Positions 10,354 to 20,180 of a stretch of 64,000 nt of DNA are shown here, one piece after another; the first letter of the stretch is position 1; each line of letters opens with the position of its first letter. The translations under genes and the position numbers were made by a program. Under the pieces are notes generated by a model. That model made no database searches and was not told where the DNA came from. It saw nothing but the letters and a program-made list of their open reading frames with translations. Source of the stretch: RH-AL1 sp964244495 (GTDB lineage Bacteria; Pseudomonadota; Alphaproteobacteria; Rhizobiales; Beijerinckiaceae); contig CAXTIU010000001.1 in NCBI GenBank assembly GCA_964244495.1, forward strand, positions 186,001-250,000. Direction: 5' to 3'.

Positions 10354-11403
10354 TCAGCGGCGCTCGGCGCTCGCCAACTGGTTGCCGCTCCGCCTGCCGC
10401 TCTCGGCCCTCAGAAGATCGAAGCCGTGCTTCGACAAGGCGACCGCGTTCTGCGACAAGCTGGCGAGGAAGGCTCGGGCCGCCGGAACCTTGGCGCCCTT
10501 GGCGCTGAGGGTCAGCACGGCGTCGAGGCCCAACGCCCGGATGGTTTGGCCAGGCTTGGCGAGGGCGGGATAATGATCGCCTTCGATCGACGTGACGATG
10601 GCCCCTTCGGGGAGTGTTCCGCCGTCGGGCCACGCGAGGAGATGAAGCCCGGGCGCCTTCACGGCCTCGAGTTGCGCGACCGGCTGCGGCGCGAGGACCA
10701 CCACGGCGTCGATGTCTCCTGTCGACAGGCCGTCGAGCGCGTTGGCGAGATCGAGCGGCGTCTCGGTCACCTTGATGTTCAGCGACGCGAAGGCCTGCCG
10801 CGCCGCGTTCTCCCCCGGTCCGCCGTTGCCGGCGAAGCCGACCACCTTGCCGGCGAGATCGGCGACCGTGTGGATCTTTTCGCCCGCCACGATGTGCAGT
10901 GGCTCGGTGAAGAGTCTGGCTTTGCCGTTGGTGCCGGCGGCGCCGAGCGCCTCCGAGACGGTGAAGTCCGCGTTCACGGCTTCGCTCGCGTCCACCAACG
11001 GCACGATCCTGATGCGCTCGCGCGGCAGCGCGGCCGCCAGTCCCTTCAGGCGGCCCATCTCGGTCGCCCTCGCGGCGATGGTTATGACGGGACGGGCCGG
11101 CTTGGACGCCTTCATCGTCTTGTCTGCCGCGGGGTTCGTCACGGCGGCGTCGACCGGGTCGGCCGGGGCGGGAGTCACCGGTGCCAGCCGGGCAACCGGC
11201 GGGTTCGCTTGGCCGAACAAGCAGGCGAGGCCCGAGCATTTGTCTTCCGCCTGCTGGGCCTGCGCCGCGCCTGACGCCATGACGGCCAACGCGATGGCGA
11301 CGGCGAGGCGAGCCGACCCCATCGACGCCGGGTTGGCGGACGACGCGTGGTCCCGCGGCTTGCCACCGCATGACTTCGAGCCACGACGAACTAAGTGACG
11401 CAT
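10354..11403 (-). CDS. Periplasmic binding-protein-like (TAXI/TRAP-type) protein
   Basis: 349-aa exported protein. The start at 11403 has GGTGGAGG upstream. A long basic N region is followed by a hydrophobic core (ARLAVAIALAVMASGAAQAQ), then a Pro/Ala-rich linker with two Cys (CSGLACLFG), then a C-terminal domain resembling the ligand-binding lobe of TAXI-type TRAP solute receptors (KIHTVADLAGKVVGFAGNGG, LDLANALDGLSTGDIDAVV). No TRAP membrane genes are adjacent, so it is an orphan receptor or has another role. A TTAA-N7-TTAA motif sits 42 bp upstream. Confidence 0.7.
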   Translation of the reverse strand: MRHLVRRGSKSCGGKPRDHASSANPASMGSARLAVAIALAVMASGAAQAQQAEDKCSGLACLFGQANPPVARLAPVTPAPADPVDAAVTNPAADKTMKASKPARPVITIAARATEMGRLKGLAAALPRERIRIVPLVDASEAVNADFTVSEALGAAGTNGKARLFTEPLHIVAGEKIHTVADLAGKVVGFAGNGGPGENAARQAFASLNIKVTETPLDLANALDGLSTGDIDAVVVLAPQPVAQLEAVKAPGLHLLAWPDGGTLPEGAIVTSIEGDHYPALAKPGQTIRALGLDAVLTLSAKGAKVPAARAFLASLSQNAVALSKHGFDLLRAESGRRSGNQLASAERR

Positions 11404-11444
11404 AAGCAACCTCCACCCGCAGACTCGACGCCAACGGGGTGATC

Positions 11445-11459
11445 TTAACGGTTCATTAA
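11445..11459. promoter_or_regulatory. Candidate CtrA box
   Basis: TTAACGGTTCATTAA fits the TTAA-N7-TTAA pattern of the alphaproteobacterial cell-cycle regulator CtrA. It lies 42 bp upstream of the minus-strand gene at 11403 and about 240 bp upstream of fdnG. It is a single match to a short pattern; the base composition makes chance less likely in this GC-rich DNA but does not exclude it. Confidence 0.35.
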
Positions 11460-11699
11460 GGCGAAATTGGAGAGCGGCGTCGCGCTGGCGGATCCGAAGG
11501 CGATCCCGAGCGTGTCGCGTCGATCCGTCGTCCGCCGCTTCAAGCGCGGCGCCGAGCCGTTCACGACGACCCCGTTTCATGCCAGGGGACGGCTCGGCAC
11601 CCGCCTGCGTCATGAAACTGCAGTCTTAGCCAGTCGTCGGACCTTCCCTGCCGATCGAGTTTGTGTCATTTGCTTTTTTGACGAGTTCCAACCTGGGAT

Positions 11700-14600
11700 A
11701 TGCCCATGAACATGGTTTCGCGACGCGGCTTCCTCGGCGGGGCTTCCGCCGGACTGGCCGCGTCAACTTTGGGCGCATTCGGCTTCGCGGGTGCGGAGCA
11801 GGCGCTGGCGGCGTCGGTCCGCCCCTACAAGCTGTCGCGCACGACGGAGACCCGCAACAACTGCCCGTATTGCTCGGTGGGCTGCGGCGTCCTCGTGTAC
11901 GGCCTCGGCGACCATTCCAAGAACGCCAAGGCGTCCGTCCTCCACATCGAGGGCGACCCCGACCATCCGGTCAACCGCGGCACGCTCTGCCCCAAGGGCG
12001 CGGCGCTGCTCGACTTCATCCACTCCGACACGCGCACCAAGTACCCGATGATCCGCAAGCCGGGCTCCGACAAGCTGGAGCGGGTCAGCTGGGACTACGC
12101 GCTCGACCGCATCGCCCGACTGCTGAAGGACGATCGCGACAAGAACTTCCAGGCGACGAACTCCGACGGGACGACGGTCAACCGCTGGGTGACCACCGGC
12201 ATGCTCGCCGCCTCCGCGAGCACCAACGAGACCGCGTACCTGACCTGGAAGTGGACGCGCGGCATGGGCATCCTGGCGATAGACAACCAGGCGCGCGTCT
12301 GACACGGACCGTCGGTAGCCAGTCTGGCTCCAGCATTCGGTCGCGGCGCGATGACCCAGACGTGGATGGACTTGAAGTCCGCCGACGTCGTCATCGTCAT
12401 GGGCGGCAACCCGGCGGAAGCGCATCCGTGCGGCTTCAAGTGGGTGGTCGAGGCCAAGGCGCACAATAACGCCAAGCTCGTCGTCATCGACCCGCGCTTC
12501 ACGCGCACGGCCTCGGTCGCGGACATGTACTGCCCGATCCGCCAGGGAACCGACATCGCGTTCCTCAGCGGCGTCATGAAGTACCTGCTCGACAACGACA
12601 AGCTGCAGCACGAGTACGTCAAGAACTTCACCAACGCCGCCTTCATCGTGAGGCCGGAGTTCTCCTACGCCGATGGCCTGTTCTCCGGCTACGACGAGGG
12701 CAAGCGCGACTACGACAAGGGCAGCTGGGAGTACGTGATCGGCGAGGACGGGTTCGCGCAGGTCGACATGACCTTGCAGCACCCGCACTGCGTGCTCAAC
12801 CTGCTGAAGGAGCACGTCAAGCAGTACACGCCGGAGTTCGTCTCGCGCATCACCGGTTCGCCGGCGGACAAGTTCCTCAAGATTTGCGAGATCATGGCGA
12901 GCACGGCGGCGCCCAACAGGGTGATGACGTCGCTCTACGCGCTCGGCTGGTGCCAGCATTCCAGCGGCTCGCAGAACATCCGCGCTATGACGATCGTCCA
13001 GCTCCTGCTGGGCAACATCGGCGTGCGCGGCGGTGGCATGAACGCGCTGCGCGGCCATTCCAACATCCAGGGCCTGACCGACATCGGCCTGCTGTCGAAC
13101 ATGATGCCGGGTTACCTTTCCCTGCCGCTCGACAAGGAGGTGGACTACCCGACCTACATGCAGAAGCGGCAGTTCAAGCCGATGCGGCCCGGGCAGACGA
13201 GCTACTGGCAGAACTACGGGAAGTTCTTCATCTCCTTCCAGAAGGCGATGTACGGCAAGGCGGCGACGCCCGAGAACCAGTTCGCCTACGACTACCTGCC
13301 CAAGCTCGACACGTCCTACGACGTGCTCAAGGCCTTCGACCTGATGCACGAAGGCAAGATGAACGGCTACATCTGCCAGGGCTTCAACCCGCTCATGTCG
13401 ATCCCGGACAAGAACAAGGTCCGCGAGTCGCTGTCGAAGCTGAAGTTCCTGATCACGATGGACCCGCTCGAAACCGAGACGGCGCGCTTCTGGGAGGATC
13501 ACGGCGAGTTTAACCCGATCGATCCGTCCAAGGTGATGACGGAGGTCATCCAGCTCCCGATCACCCTGTTCGCCGAGGACGAGGGCTCGCTGGCGAACTC
13601 CAGCCGTTGGCTGCAATGGCACGAGCCGGCGCAGGACGCACCGTGGGAGACCCGCTCGGACATCGACGTCATCGCCGGCGTGTTCACGCGCATGCGCAAG
13701 CTCTACGACAAGGAGGGCGGCGCGTTCCCCGACGCGATCCAGAACTTGAACTGGCCCTACCTCGACGCGGAGAAGCCGTCACCGTTGGAGATCGCCAAGG
13801 AAGTGAACGGATACACGCTGGCCCCTGTCAAGGACCCGCTCGATCCGACCAAGATGCTGGCGGCCGGTCGTCAGCTCGACTCCTTCGCCCAGTTGCAGGA
13901 TGACGGATCGACGGCGTGCGGCAATTGGATCTACGCCGGGCAGTTCACGGAAGCCGGCAACGTCATGGCGCGCCGCGACACCGCCGATCCTGGCGATGCC
14001 GGCATCGCACCGGGCTGGGCGTTCTCGTGGCCGGCCAATCGGCGCATCCTCTACAATCGCGCGTCGGCCGACGTGAACGGCAAGCCCTGGGATGACAGCC
14101 GCAAGCTCGTCGAGTGGAACGGGACGAAGTGGATCGGTTTCGACGTGCCGGACTACGGCATCAATGTGCCGCCGTCGAAGGGCGTCGGGCCTTTCATCCT
14201 GACGGAGGAAGGCGTCGGGCGCATCTACACCCGCGCGCTGATGCGCGACGGACCGCTGCCCGTGCACTACGAGCCGTTCGAGTCGCCGCGCGTCAACCTC
14301 AACTCGCCGAAGATCAGGGGCAATCCCGTCGCCCGCGTATTCCCCGGTGATTGGAAGCGCTTCGGTGATGCTTCCGAGTTCCCTTACGCCGCCACGACCT
14401 ACCGGCTGACGGAGCACTTCCACTATTGGACGAAGCACTGCAGGATCAACGCGATCCTCCAGCCGGAGTTCTTCGTCGAGATTGGCGAGCAGCTGGCGGC
14501 GGAGAAGGGCGTGTCGGCGGGCGACTGGGTCCGCGTGTGGAGCAAGCGCGGCTCGGTGAAAGCCAAGGCGGTGGTCACCAAGCGGATCAAGCCGCTGATC

Positions 14601-14783
14601 TGCGACGGCAAGCCCGTGCATGTCGTCGGCGTGCCCATCCACTGGGGCTTCATCGGCGAAGCCAAGGAAGGTTACGGCGCGAACGCGCTCACCCCCTTCG
14701 TCGGCGACGCCAACATCCAGACGCCCGAGTACAAGGCGTTCCTCGTCAACCTCGAGCGCTCGACCGCGCCGGCGATCAGCTAA
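11700..14783 (+). CDS. fdnG: Formate dehydrogenase-N/O major subunit, selenocysteine protein
   Basis: Catalytic subunit of the membrane-bound, periplasm-facing respiratory formate dehydrogenase: oxidises formate to CO2 at Mo-bis-MGD. 1027 residues when the in-frame TGA at 12300-12302 (residue 201) is read as selenocysteine, in the context NQARV-U-HGPSVASLAP that matches E. coli FdnG/FdoG. The frame is unbroken on both sides. A Tat signal (SRRGFLGG plus hydrophobic core) starts the protein; NCPYCSVGCG binds a 4Fe-4S cluster. The ATG at 11700 is used, but ATG 11706 is equally possible. Genes for beta and gamma subunits follow directly. Could be called fdoG; the two paralogue names cannot be separated here. 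Confidence 0.96.
12300..12340 (+). promoter_or_regulatory. UGA selenocysteine codon and SECIS-type hairpin
   Basis: Recoding signal inside fdnG. After the TGA, positions 12314-12331 (GGTAGCCAGTCTGGCTCC) fold as a minihelix: GG/CC, a bulged T, A-T, then GCCA/TGGC closing a GTC loop. The bulged U and the G-U of the apical loop are the features SelB recognises in E. coli fdhF/fdnG SECIS elements. The spacing from UGA (11 nt) is also as in E. coli. selB lies 6 kb downstream. Confidence 0.9.
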
Positions 14784-14794
14784 GGGAGAGACCG

Positions 14795-15736
14795 TTGGCC
14801 GATTATCAGTCTCTCGACATCAGGCGGCGCTCCGCATCCACGGAGCAGCCCCCGACGATCCGCAAGGCGGAAGAGGTCGCCAAGCTCATCGACGTCTCGA
14901 AGTGCATCGGCTGCAAGGCTTGCCAGGCGGCGTGCATGGAGTGGAACGACCTGCGGGCTCCCGTCGGCGAAAACCACGGCAACTACGTCAACCCCGAGGA
15001 CCTGTCGCCGTCGACGTGGACGCTGATGCGCTTCACCGAATACGAGAACCCGGACGGAAACCTCGAGTGGCTGATCCGCAAGGACGGCTGCATGCACTGC
15101 TCCGACCCGGGCTGTCTGAAAGCCTGCCCTTCGCCGGGCGCGATCGTGCAGTACGAGAACGGGATCGTCGACTTCATCTCGGAGAACTGCATCGGCTGCA
15201 CCTACTGCGTGAAGGGATGCCCGTTCAACATCCCCCGCATCAGCCAGGTCGACCACAAAGCCTACAAGTGCTCGCTCTGCGTCGATCGCGTGTCGGTCGG
15301 CCAGGCACCGGCCTGCGCGAAGAGCTGTCCGACGGCGGCGATCATGTTCGGCACCAAGGCCGACATGATTGTTCAAGCCCAGGCCCGCGTCACCGACCTG
15401 AACTCCCGCGGCTTCGCCAACGCCGGTCTCTACAACCCGCCCGGCGTCGGTGGGACCCATGTCATGTACGTGCTGCACCACGCCGATCAGCCCCGGCTCT
15501 ACGCCAACCTGCCGCAGGACCCCAAGATCTCGTCGATCGTCCAGTTGTGGAAGGGCGGCTTCAAGATGGTCGGCCTTGCCGGTCTCGCGCTCGCCGCCGT
15601 CGGCAGCTTCTTCCATTACGTTTCGGCCGGACCGGATGAGGCGGACAAGCACGACGAGGATGTCGCCTATGATCTGGCCCATGAGGACGACAAGAAGCCC
15701 AGGAGCCTCGTCGAAGGCAGGAGTGATCACGCATGA
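14795..15736 (+). CDS. fdnH: Formate dehydrogenase-N/O iron-sulfur subunit
   Basis: Beta subunit (313 aa) that carries electrons from FdnG to the membrane cytochrome. Four ferredoxin-like Cys clusters are visible: CIGCKACQAAC, CMHCSDPGCLKAC, CIGCTYCVKGC and CSLCVDR...CAKSCP. A single C-terminal transmembrane helix (GLAGLALAAVGSFFHYV) anchors it. TTG at 14795 is the start, with GGGAGAG directly upstream and only 11 bp after the fdnG stop; the open frame extends back into fdnG but without family match. It overlaps fdnI by four bases. Confidence 0.95.
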   Translation: MADYQSLDIRRRSASTEQPPTIRKAEEVAKLIDVSKCIGCKACQAACMEWNDLRAPVGENHGNYVNPEDLSPSTWTLMRFTEYENPDGNLEWLIRKDGCMHCSDPGCLKACPSPGAIVQYENGIVDFISENCIGCTYCVKGCPFNIPRISQVDHKAYKCSLCVDRVSVGQAPACAKSCPTAAIMFGTKADMIVQAQARVTDLNSRGFANAGLYNPPGVGGTHVMYVLHHADQPRLYANLPQDPKISSIVQLWKGGFKMVGLAGLALAAVGSFFHYVSAGPDEADKHDEDVAYDLAHEDDKKPRSLVEGRSDHA

Positions 15737-16479
15737 GCAGGGGTGAAGACTTGAAGCGTGACGACTTGCAGCATCGTGAGGTCCGGGACACCCCGGACGA
15801 GCACAAGGTGTACGTCGATCGCTACAGCACCACCCAGCGCATCAACCATTGGATCACGGCGGCGCTGTTCATTATGCTCACGTTGAGCGGCCTGTCCCTG
15901 TTCCATCCGAGCTTGTTTTTCCTGACCAATCTGTTCGGCGGTGGCCAGGACACCCGCGCGATCCATCCCTGGTTCGGCGTCACGCTTTTCGCGAGCTTCC
16001 TCATCCTGTTCGTCCGCTTCTTCAAGACGAACTTGCCGAACCGCGACGACCTCCTTTGGTCGAAGAGGATCAAGGACGTGGTGAGCAACCGCCACGATCG
16101 CCTGCCGGAGTTGGGAAAGTACAATGCCGGCCAGAAGCTGGTGTTCTGGGGCCAGTCCGTGCTGATCATCTCGATGCTGATCTCGGGTTTGATCATTTGG
16201 GACCAGTACTTCGGCACCTATACCCTAACCGAGACGAAGCGGTGGGCGCTTCTCGCCCATTCGGCGGCGGCGCTGATCGCGATCCTCATCATCTTCGTCC
16301 ACATCTATGCCGGGATCTGGATCAAGGGGACCGCGCGGGCGATGATGCGGGGCAACGTGACGGGAGGCTGGGCGTATCGACACCATCGCAAGTGGTATCG
16401 TAAGTTGGCGGCTTCCGGCGAGGATGGACGGCCATCGGACGCGGGTCGCCGCGTCGAGCCGCACGTGCCCGCCGAATAG
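15733..16479 (+). CDS. fdnI: Formate dehydrogenase-N/O cytochrome b556 subunit
   Basis: Gamma subunit (248 aa), a di-haem b membrane protein that passes electrons to the quinone pool. Four transmembrane segments are seen, starting with INHWITAALFIMLTLSGL, then a helix near HPWFGVTLFASFLILFV, one near VLIISMLISGLIIW and one near AALIAILIIFVHIYAGIW; the His in these helices are the likely haem ligands. ATGA overlap with fdnH implies coupled translation. The hydrophilic C-terminal tail is longer than in E. coli FdnI. Confidence 0.94.
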   Translation: MSRGEDLKRDDLQHREVRDTPDEHKVYVDRYSTTQRINHWITAALFIMLTLSGLSLFHPSLFFLTNLFGGGQDTRAIHPWFGVTLFASFLILFVRFFKTNLPNRDDLLWSKRIKDVVSNRHDRLPELGKYNAGQKLVFWGQSVLIISMLISGLIIWDQYFGTYTLTETKRWALLAHSAAALIAILIIFVHIYAGIWIKGTARAMMRGNVTGGWAYRHHRKWYRKLAASGEDGRPSDAGRRVEPHVPAE

Positions 16480-16546
16480 CGGGTCAACCCCGATCCCTGA
16501 TCTCTAACGACGCGGCCGGCGTGCCGGTCGCGTCCGGTTCGAAACC

Positions 16547-17452
16547 ATGGCGACGATCGGTGGAGTGGATCCGAGCTTCAAGGGCCAGTCGACGGCGATC
16601 GAGCCGCCCTACGCCAAGGTGCCCGACCCCCACACCCTGTTCGAGGCCCGTGCGAGGCGTTTCGCCGTCGCGGCGCTCGGGGCGGAGATCGGCGAGTACC
16701 TGACCTTCCTGTCCCAGGTGTCCGACGCGCAGGCGCGGGTGGTCGCGGCGACCGTTGCGCCGGCCCTGCCTGACCTCGAGCATGCTTTCGCCCACGGGAT
16801 GCCGCCACTGAGCCGCGACCTCGCGCAAGGGGATGGCGCGCTGGCGGTGTTGCGGGGCCTGCTCGACGACTTGGCGGCATCGGCGCTGGCGGAAGGGCCG
16901 GCGGCGGTCGTCGCGGCCCTTGCCGAGACCGACGCGGTCGAGCGGCGGCGCATGCTGACGGCGGTGGGCGATGGCCTGTTCGAGATCGAGCGCCTGGGCG
17001 AGAGCGCGCTCGTCGCGGCGGCTTTGCAGGTTTGGTACAGCTTCCACGCCGCGCAGATCCCGTCCGACAGGCTCCGCAACATCGGCGAGACGATCTGCCC
17101 GTGCTGCGGCGGCGCGCCCGCTTCGAGCACGGTCGTCGGATGGCCCCAGGCGCAGAACATGCGCTATCTCACCTGCTCGCTCTGCCAGACCATGTGGAAC
17201 CACGTGCGCGTCAAGTGCGTCGCTTGCGGCGCGACGACGGGCGTGTCGTTCCGATCCGTCGAGGGATCGTCGGGCGAGATCAGCGCAGAGGTTTGCGACA
17301 CCTGCCGCAGCTACGTGAAGCAGTTCAACCAGAACAAGAACCCGCACCTCGAGCCGATCGCCGACGATGTGGCCTCGTTCGGCCTCGACATCATGCTGCG
17401 CGAGGACGGCTGGCGCCGCGCTGCCCTCAACCCGTTTCTCGTGCTGCCCTGA
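16547..17452 (+). CDS. fdhE: FdhE formate dehydrogenase maturation chaperone
   Basis: Cytoplasmic chaperone (301 aa) that binds Tat-exported formate dehydrogenases before transport. The diagnostic part is the C-terminal pair of rubredoxin-like four-Cys sites: CPCCGG and CSLCQ, CVACG and CDTC. The N-terminal half is helical and rich in Ala/Leu. Sixty-seven bp separate it from fdnI. Its stop overlaps the start of the Sel1-repeat gene (TGATG), so the two are translated together. Confidence 0.93.
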   Translation: MATIGGVDPSFKGQSTAIEPPYAKVPDPHTLFEARARRFAVAALGAEIGEYLTFLSQVSDAQARVVAATVAPALPDLEHAFAHGMPPLSRDLAQGDGALAVLRGLLDDLAASALAEGPAAVVAALAETDAVERRRMLTAVGDGLFEIERLGESALVAAALQVWYSFHAAQIPSDRLRNIGETICPCCGGAPASSTVVGWPQAQNMRYLTCSLCQTMWNHVRVKCVACGATTGVSFRSVEGSSGEISAEVCDTCRSYVKQFNQNKNPHLEPIADDVASFGLDIMLREDGWRRAALNPFLVLP

Positions 17453-18273
17453 TGCGTTGGCTCGACCGTCTGCGCCGCCGCAACGGCCCAACAGCCGATG
17501 ATCCCACGACCGCCATGACGCGGGCGCGCGCGATCGCCGAGGCTGGCGACTACGCCGGAGCCCTCGCGATCTGGGGCCCTCTCGCCCACGCCGGCCACGC
17601 GCGGGCCCAGAACAACGTCGGCGGGTGCTTCGCCAGGGGTCACGGCGTCGCGGTCGATCACGCGCTGGCGCACCAGTGGCTCACCCTGTCCGCCGAGGCT
17701 GGCGACGTGGTGGGACAACGCAACCTCGCCAGCCTCCATTTCGAGGGACTCGGCGTCACGCGCGATTACGCGGTCGCCGCCCGCTGGTTCCGCGCCGCGG
17801 CGGAGCAGGACGACGGCGAGGCGCAGGACATGCTGAGCTGGATGCTGCTCGACGGGGAGATGCTGCCGCAGGACTTCGCCGAGGCTCATCGGTGGGCCGA
17901 GGCCGCCGCGCGGAAGGGCTACGCCGGCGCGGCGACGCGGCTCGGCACCCTCCTCTACAACGCGCTCGGGGCGGAGCGTGACGCCGTTGCCGCCGCTGGC
18001 TGGTGGCGACGGGCGAGCGAAGGCGGCGACGGTGACGGCGCCGCGATGCTGGGCGCCGCCTACCACCTGGGCCAGGGCGTCGCCGTCGACCAGGCGCAAG
18101 CCTACTACCATCTCGCCCTGGCGACCCGGCGCGGCAGCCTGCTCGCCGCCCGTTTCATGCCGAGCGTGCGCGCCGTGCTTCCGGGCGAGACCGTCCGAGC
18201 CTTGGAGGAGAAGGCGGCTGACGACCGCGCTGGCAGCGAAGCTGCGGAGGCTGCCGGAAAGGTTGCGGCATGA
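17452..18273 (+). CDS. Sel1-repeat (TPR-like) protein coupled to fdhE and selB
   Basis: 273-aa protein built mainly of Sel1-like repeats, e.g. residues with the pattern A..LG.....G.GV..D...A..W...AA, seen at NNVGGCFARGHGVAVDHALA, RNLASLHFEGLGVTRDYAVA and MLGAAYHLGQGVAVDQAQA. No signal peptide, so cytoplasmic. Such repeats bind proteins. It is wedged between fdhE (overlap TGATG) and selB (overlap ATGA), which suggests a role tied to formate dehydrogenase maturation or selenocysteine insertion; this is inference from context only. A selA gene would be the usual occupant of such a site and is absent. Confidence 0.85.
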   Translation: MRWLDRLRRRNGPTADDPTTAMTRARAIAEAGDYAGALAIWGPLAHAGHARAQNNVGGCFARGHGVAVDHALAHQWLTLSAEAGDVVGQRNLASLHFEGLGVTRDYAVAARWFRAAAEQDDGEAQDMLSWMLLDGEMLPQDFAEAHRWAEAAARKGYAGAATRLGTLLYNALGAERDAVAAAGWWRRASEGGDGDGAAMLGAAYHLGQGVAVDQAQAYYHLALATRRGSLLAARFMPSVRAVLPGETVRALEEKAADDRAGSEAAEAAGKVAA

Positions 18274-20180
18274 TCGTCGGAACCGCCGGCCACGTCGATC
18301 ACGGCAAGACTGCGCTGGTGCGCGCGCTGACCGGCGTCGACACCGATCGCCTCAAGGAGGAAAAAGCGCGCGGCATCACCATCGACCTCGGCTTCGCCTA
18401 CATGCCGGGCGCGGATGGTGCCTCGATCGGCTTCGTCGACGTGCCGGGGCACGAGAAGCTCGTGCGCACGATGGTCGCCGGTGCCACCGGCATCGATTTC
18501 GCCCTGCTCGTCGTCGCCGGCGACGACGGCGTGATGCCGCAGACCCGCGAACACCTCGAGATCCTCGGCCTTCTCGGGCTGCGCCGTGGCCTGGTCGTCG
18601 TCAGCAAGAGCGATCGCCTCGACGCGGAACGACGCTCCTCCGTGCTCCGCGAGGTCAAGGCGGCCCTGCTCGGCTCCGCTCTGGAAGGCGCCGACATCCT
18701 GTTCGTCTCCGCGCTGGCGGGCGAGGGGCTCGACGCCCTGCGCGAACACCTGATCGACGCCGCGACGACGAGGCCTCCGCACGATGACGGCGAGGTCTTC
18801 AGGATGCCGGTCGACCGCGCCTTCACGCTCGGCGGCGTGGGAACGGTGGTCACCGGCACCGTGCTATCCGGCCGCGTCCACGTCGGCGACGCGATCACGG
18901 TTCTTCCAAGCGGCGTCAAGGCCAGGGTCCGTTCGTTGCACGCGCAGAACCACGAAGCGACGGTCGGGGGCGCCGGCGAGCGGTGCGCCCTCGCCCTGTC
19001 CGGCGCCAGCACGGAAGTCGTGCCGCGCGGCACCTGGATCAGCGACGCGAGCACCCCCAGCCAGACGACGCGCTTCGACGCTCGCGCCAGGCTGCTTGCC
19101 GGCGAGCGCCGCGCGCTCGGCCAGTGGACGCCCGTGCACCTCCATTGTGGGGCCAGCGACGTCGGCGGCCGCGTCGTCGTGCTGTCCGCCGACGCCCTGC
19201 CGCCCGGCGGGACCGCGCTCGTGCAGATCGTGCTCGACCATCCCCTGCCGCTCCGCCACGGCGATCTGTTCGTCCTGCGGGACCAGAGCGCCCAGCGCAC
19301 GATCGGCGGCGGCAGCGTGGTCGACCCCCGTGCCCCCGCGCGCAGGCGGCGCAGCCCGGAGCGTCTGGCACGGCTCGACGCGTTGCTCGCACCCGATCCC
19401 GCCGAAGCGCTCACGCGGCTCCTCGCGCTCGATCCCGGCTTCGAGGACGTGACCGGCTTCGCCGCCGACCGCGGCCTCACCTCCGCCCGCGCCGACGCCC
19501 TGATCGCGGCGCTGGGACTGGAGCGGCTCCGGGTCGGTGCCGGCACGGTCGTCCACGAAGCCGATCGATGGCCGAGCCTGCGCAAGACGGTCGTCGCTCT
19601 CCTCGCCGGCTTTCACGCAGACAATCCGGAGCTGCCGGGCTTGGCGGGCGAGCGTCTGCGCCTGCAACTGCTTCCGGTACTGGCGAAGCCGCTGTTCATC
19701 GCCGTGCGGGACCGGCTCGTGGCCGAGAAGGTGGTGGCGCTGCAGGGCCACTGGCTGCGCCTGCCCGACCACGTCGCGCAGCTCGGTACCGAGGATCGTC
19801 GCCTGGCGGCGATGATGAGGCCGATGATAGCGGCCGAGCGTTTCCGGCCGCCGCGCGTGCGCGACCTCAGCGTCGCCTTGGCCGTGCCCGAGCCGCGCGT
19901 GCGAGGCACGTGCAAGGCGCTGACGCGCGCCGGCGAGCTGATGGAGGTCGCGCCCGACCAGTTCTTCCTTCGCGGCACGGTGGTCGAGATGGCGGAGATC
20001 GCCAAGGCCCTCTCGGTCGGCGCGCAGTTCACCGCCGCCGACTTCCGCGACCGGCTGGACAACGGCCGCAAGGTCGCCATCCAGATCCTGGAATTCTTCG
20101 ACCGCCAGGGATTCACGCGCAGGACCGGCGACCTTCGACGCGTGGTGAAGGAGCCGGACGTGATGTTCGGTGCGCGATGA
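18270..20180 (+). CDS. selB: SelB selenocysteine-specific elongation factor
   Basis: GTPase (636 aa) that brings Sec-tRNA to UGA codons marked by SECIS hairpins. Motifs in order: G1 GHVDHGKT, G3 DVPGHEKL, then SKSD as the NKxD-type G4. After the EF-Tu-like domains come the C-terminal winged-helix repeats that bind the SECIS RNA, ending with a helix-turn-helix segment near TAADFRDRLDNGRK. Normal length for the family. It overlaps its neighbours by four bases on both sides. Its obvious client is fdnG in the same locus. Confidence 0.95.
   Translation: MIVGTAGHVDHGKTALVRALTGVDTDRLKEEKARGITIDLGFAYMPGADGASIGFVDVPGHEKLVRTMVAGATGIDFALLVVAGDDGVMPQTREHLEILGLLGLRRGLVVVSKSDRLDAERRSSVLREVKAALLGSALEGADILFVSALAGEGLDALREHLIDAATTRPPHDDGEVFRMPVDRAFTLGGVGTVVTGTVLSGRVHVGDAITVLPSGVKARVRSLHAQNHEATVGGAGERCALALSGASTEVVPRGTWISDASTPSQTTRFDARARLLAGERRALGQWTPVHLHCGASDVGGRVVVLSADALPPGGTALVQIVLDHPLPLRHGDLFVLRDQSAQRTIGGGSVVDPRAPARRRRSPERLARLDALLAPDPAEALTRLLALDPGFEDVTGFAADRGLTSARADALIAALGLERLRVGAGTVVHEADRWPSLRKTVVALLAGFHADNPELPGLAGERLRLQLLPVLAKPLFIAVRDRLVAEKVVALQGHWLRLPDHVAQLGTEDRRLAAMMRPMIAAERFRPPRVRDLSVALAVPEPRVRGTCKALTRAGELMEVAPDQFFLRGTVVEMAEIAKALSVGAQFTAADFRDRLDNGRKVAIQILEFFDRQGFTRRTGDLRRVVKEPDVMFGAR

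Noticed and set aside
12300..12302. Stop codon splitting the formate dehydrogenase gene, as in a pseudogene
   Set aside because: The frame continues with full family similarity, the residue aligns with Sec of FdnG, a SECIS hairpin follows and selB is nearby.
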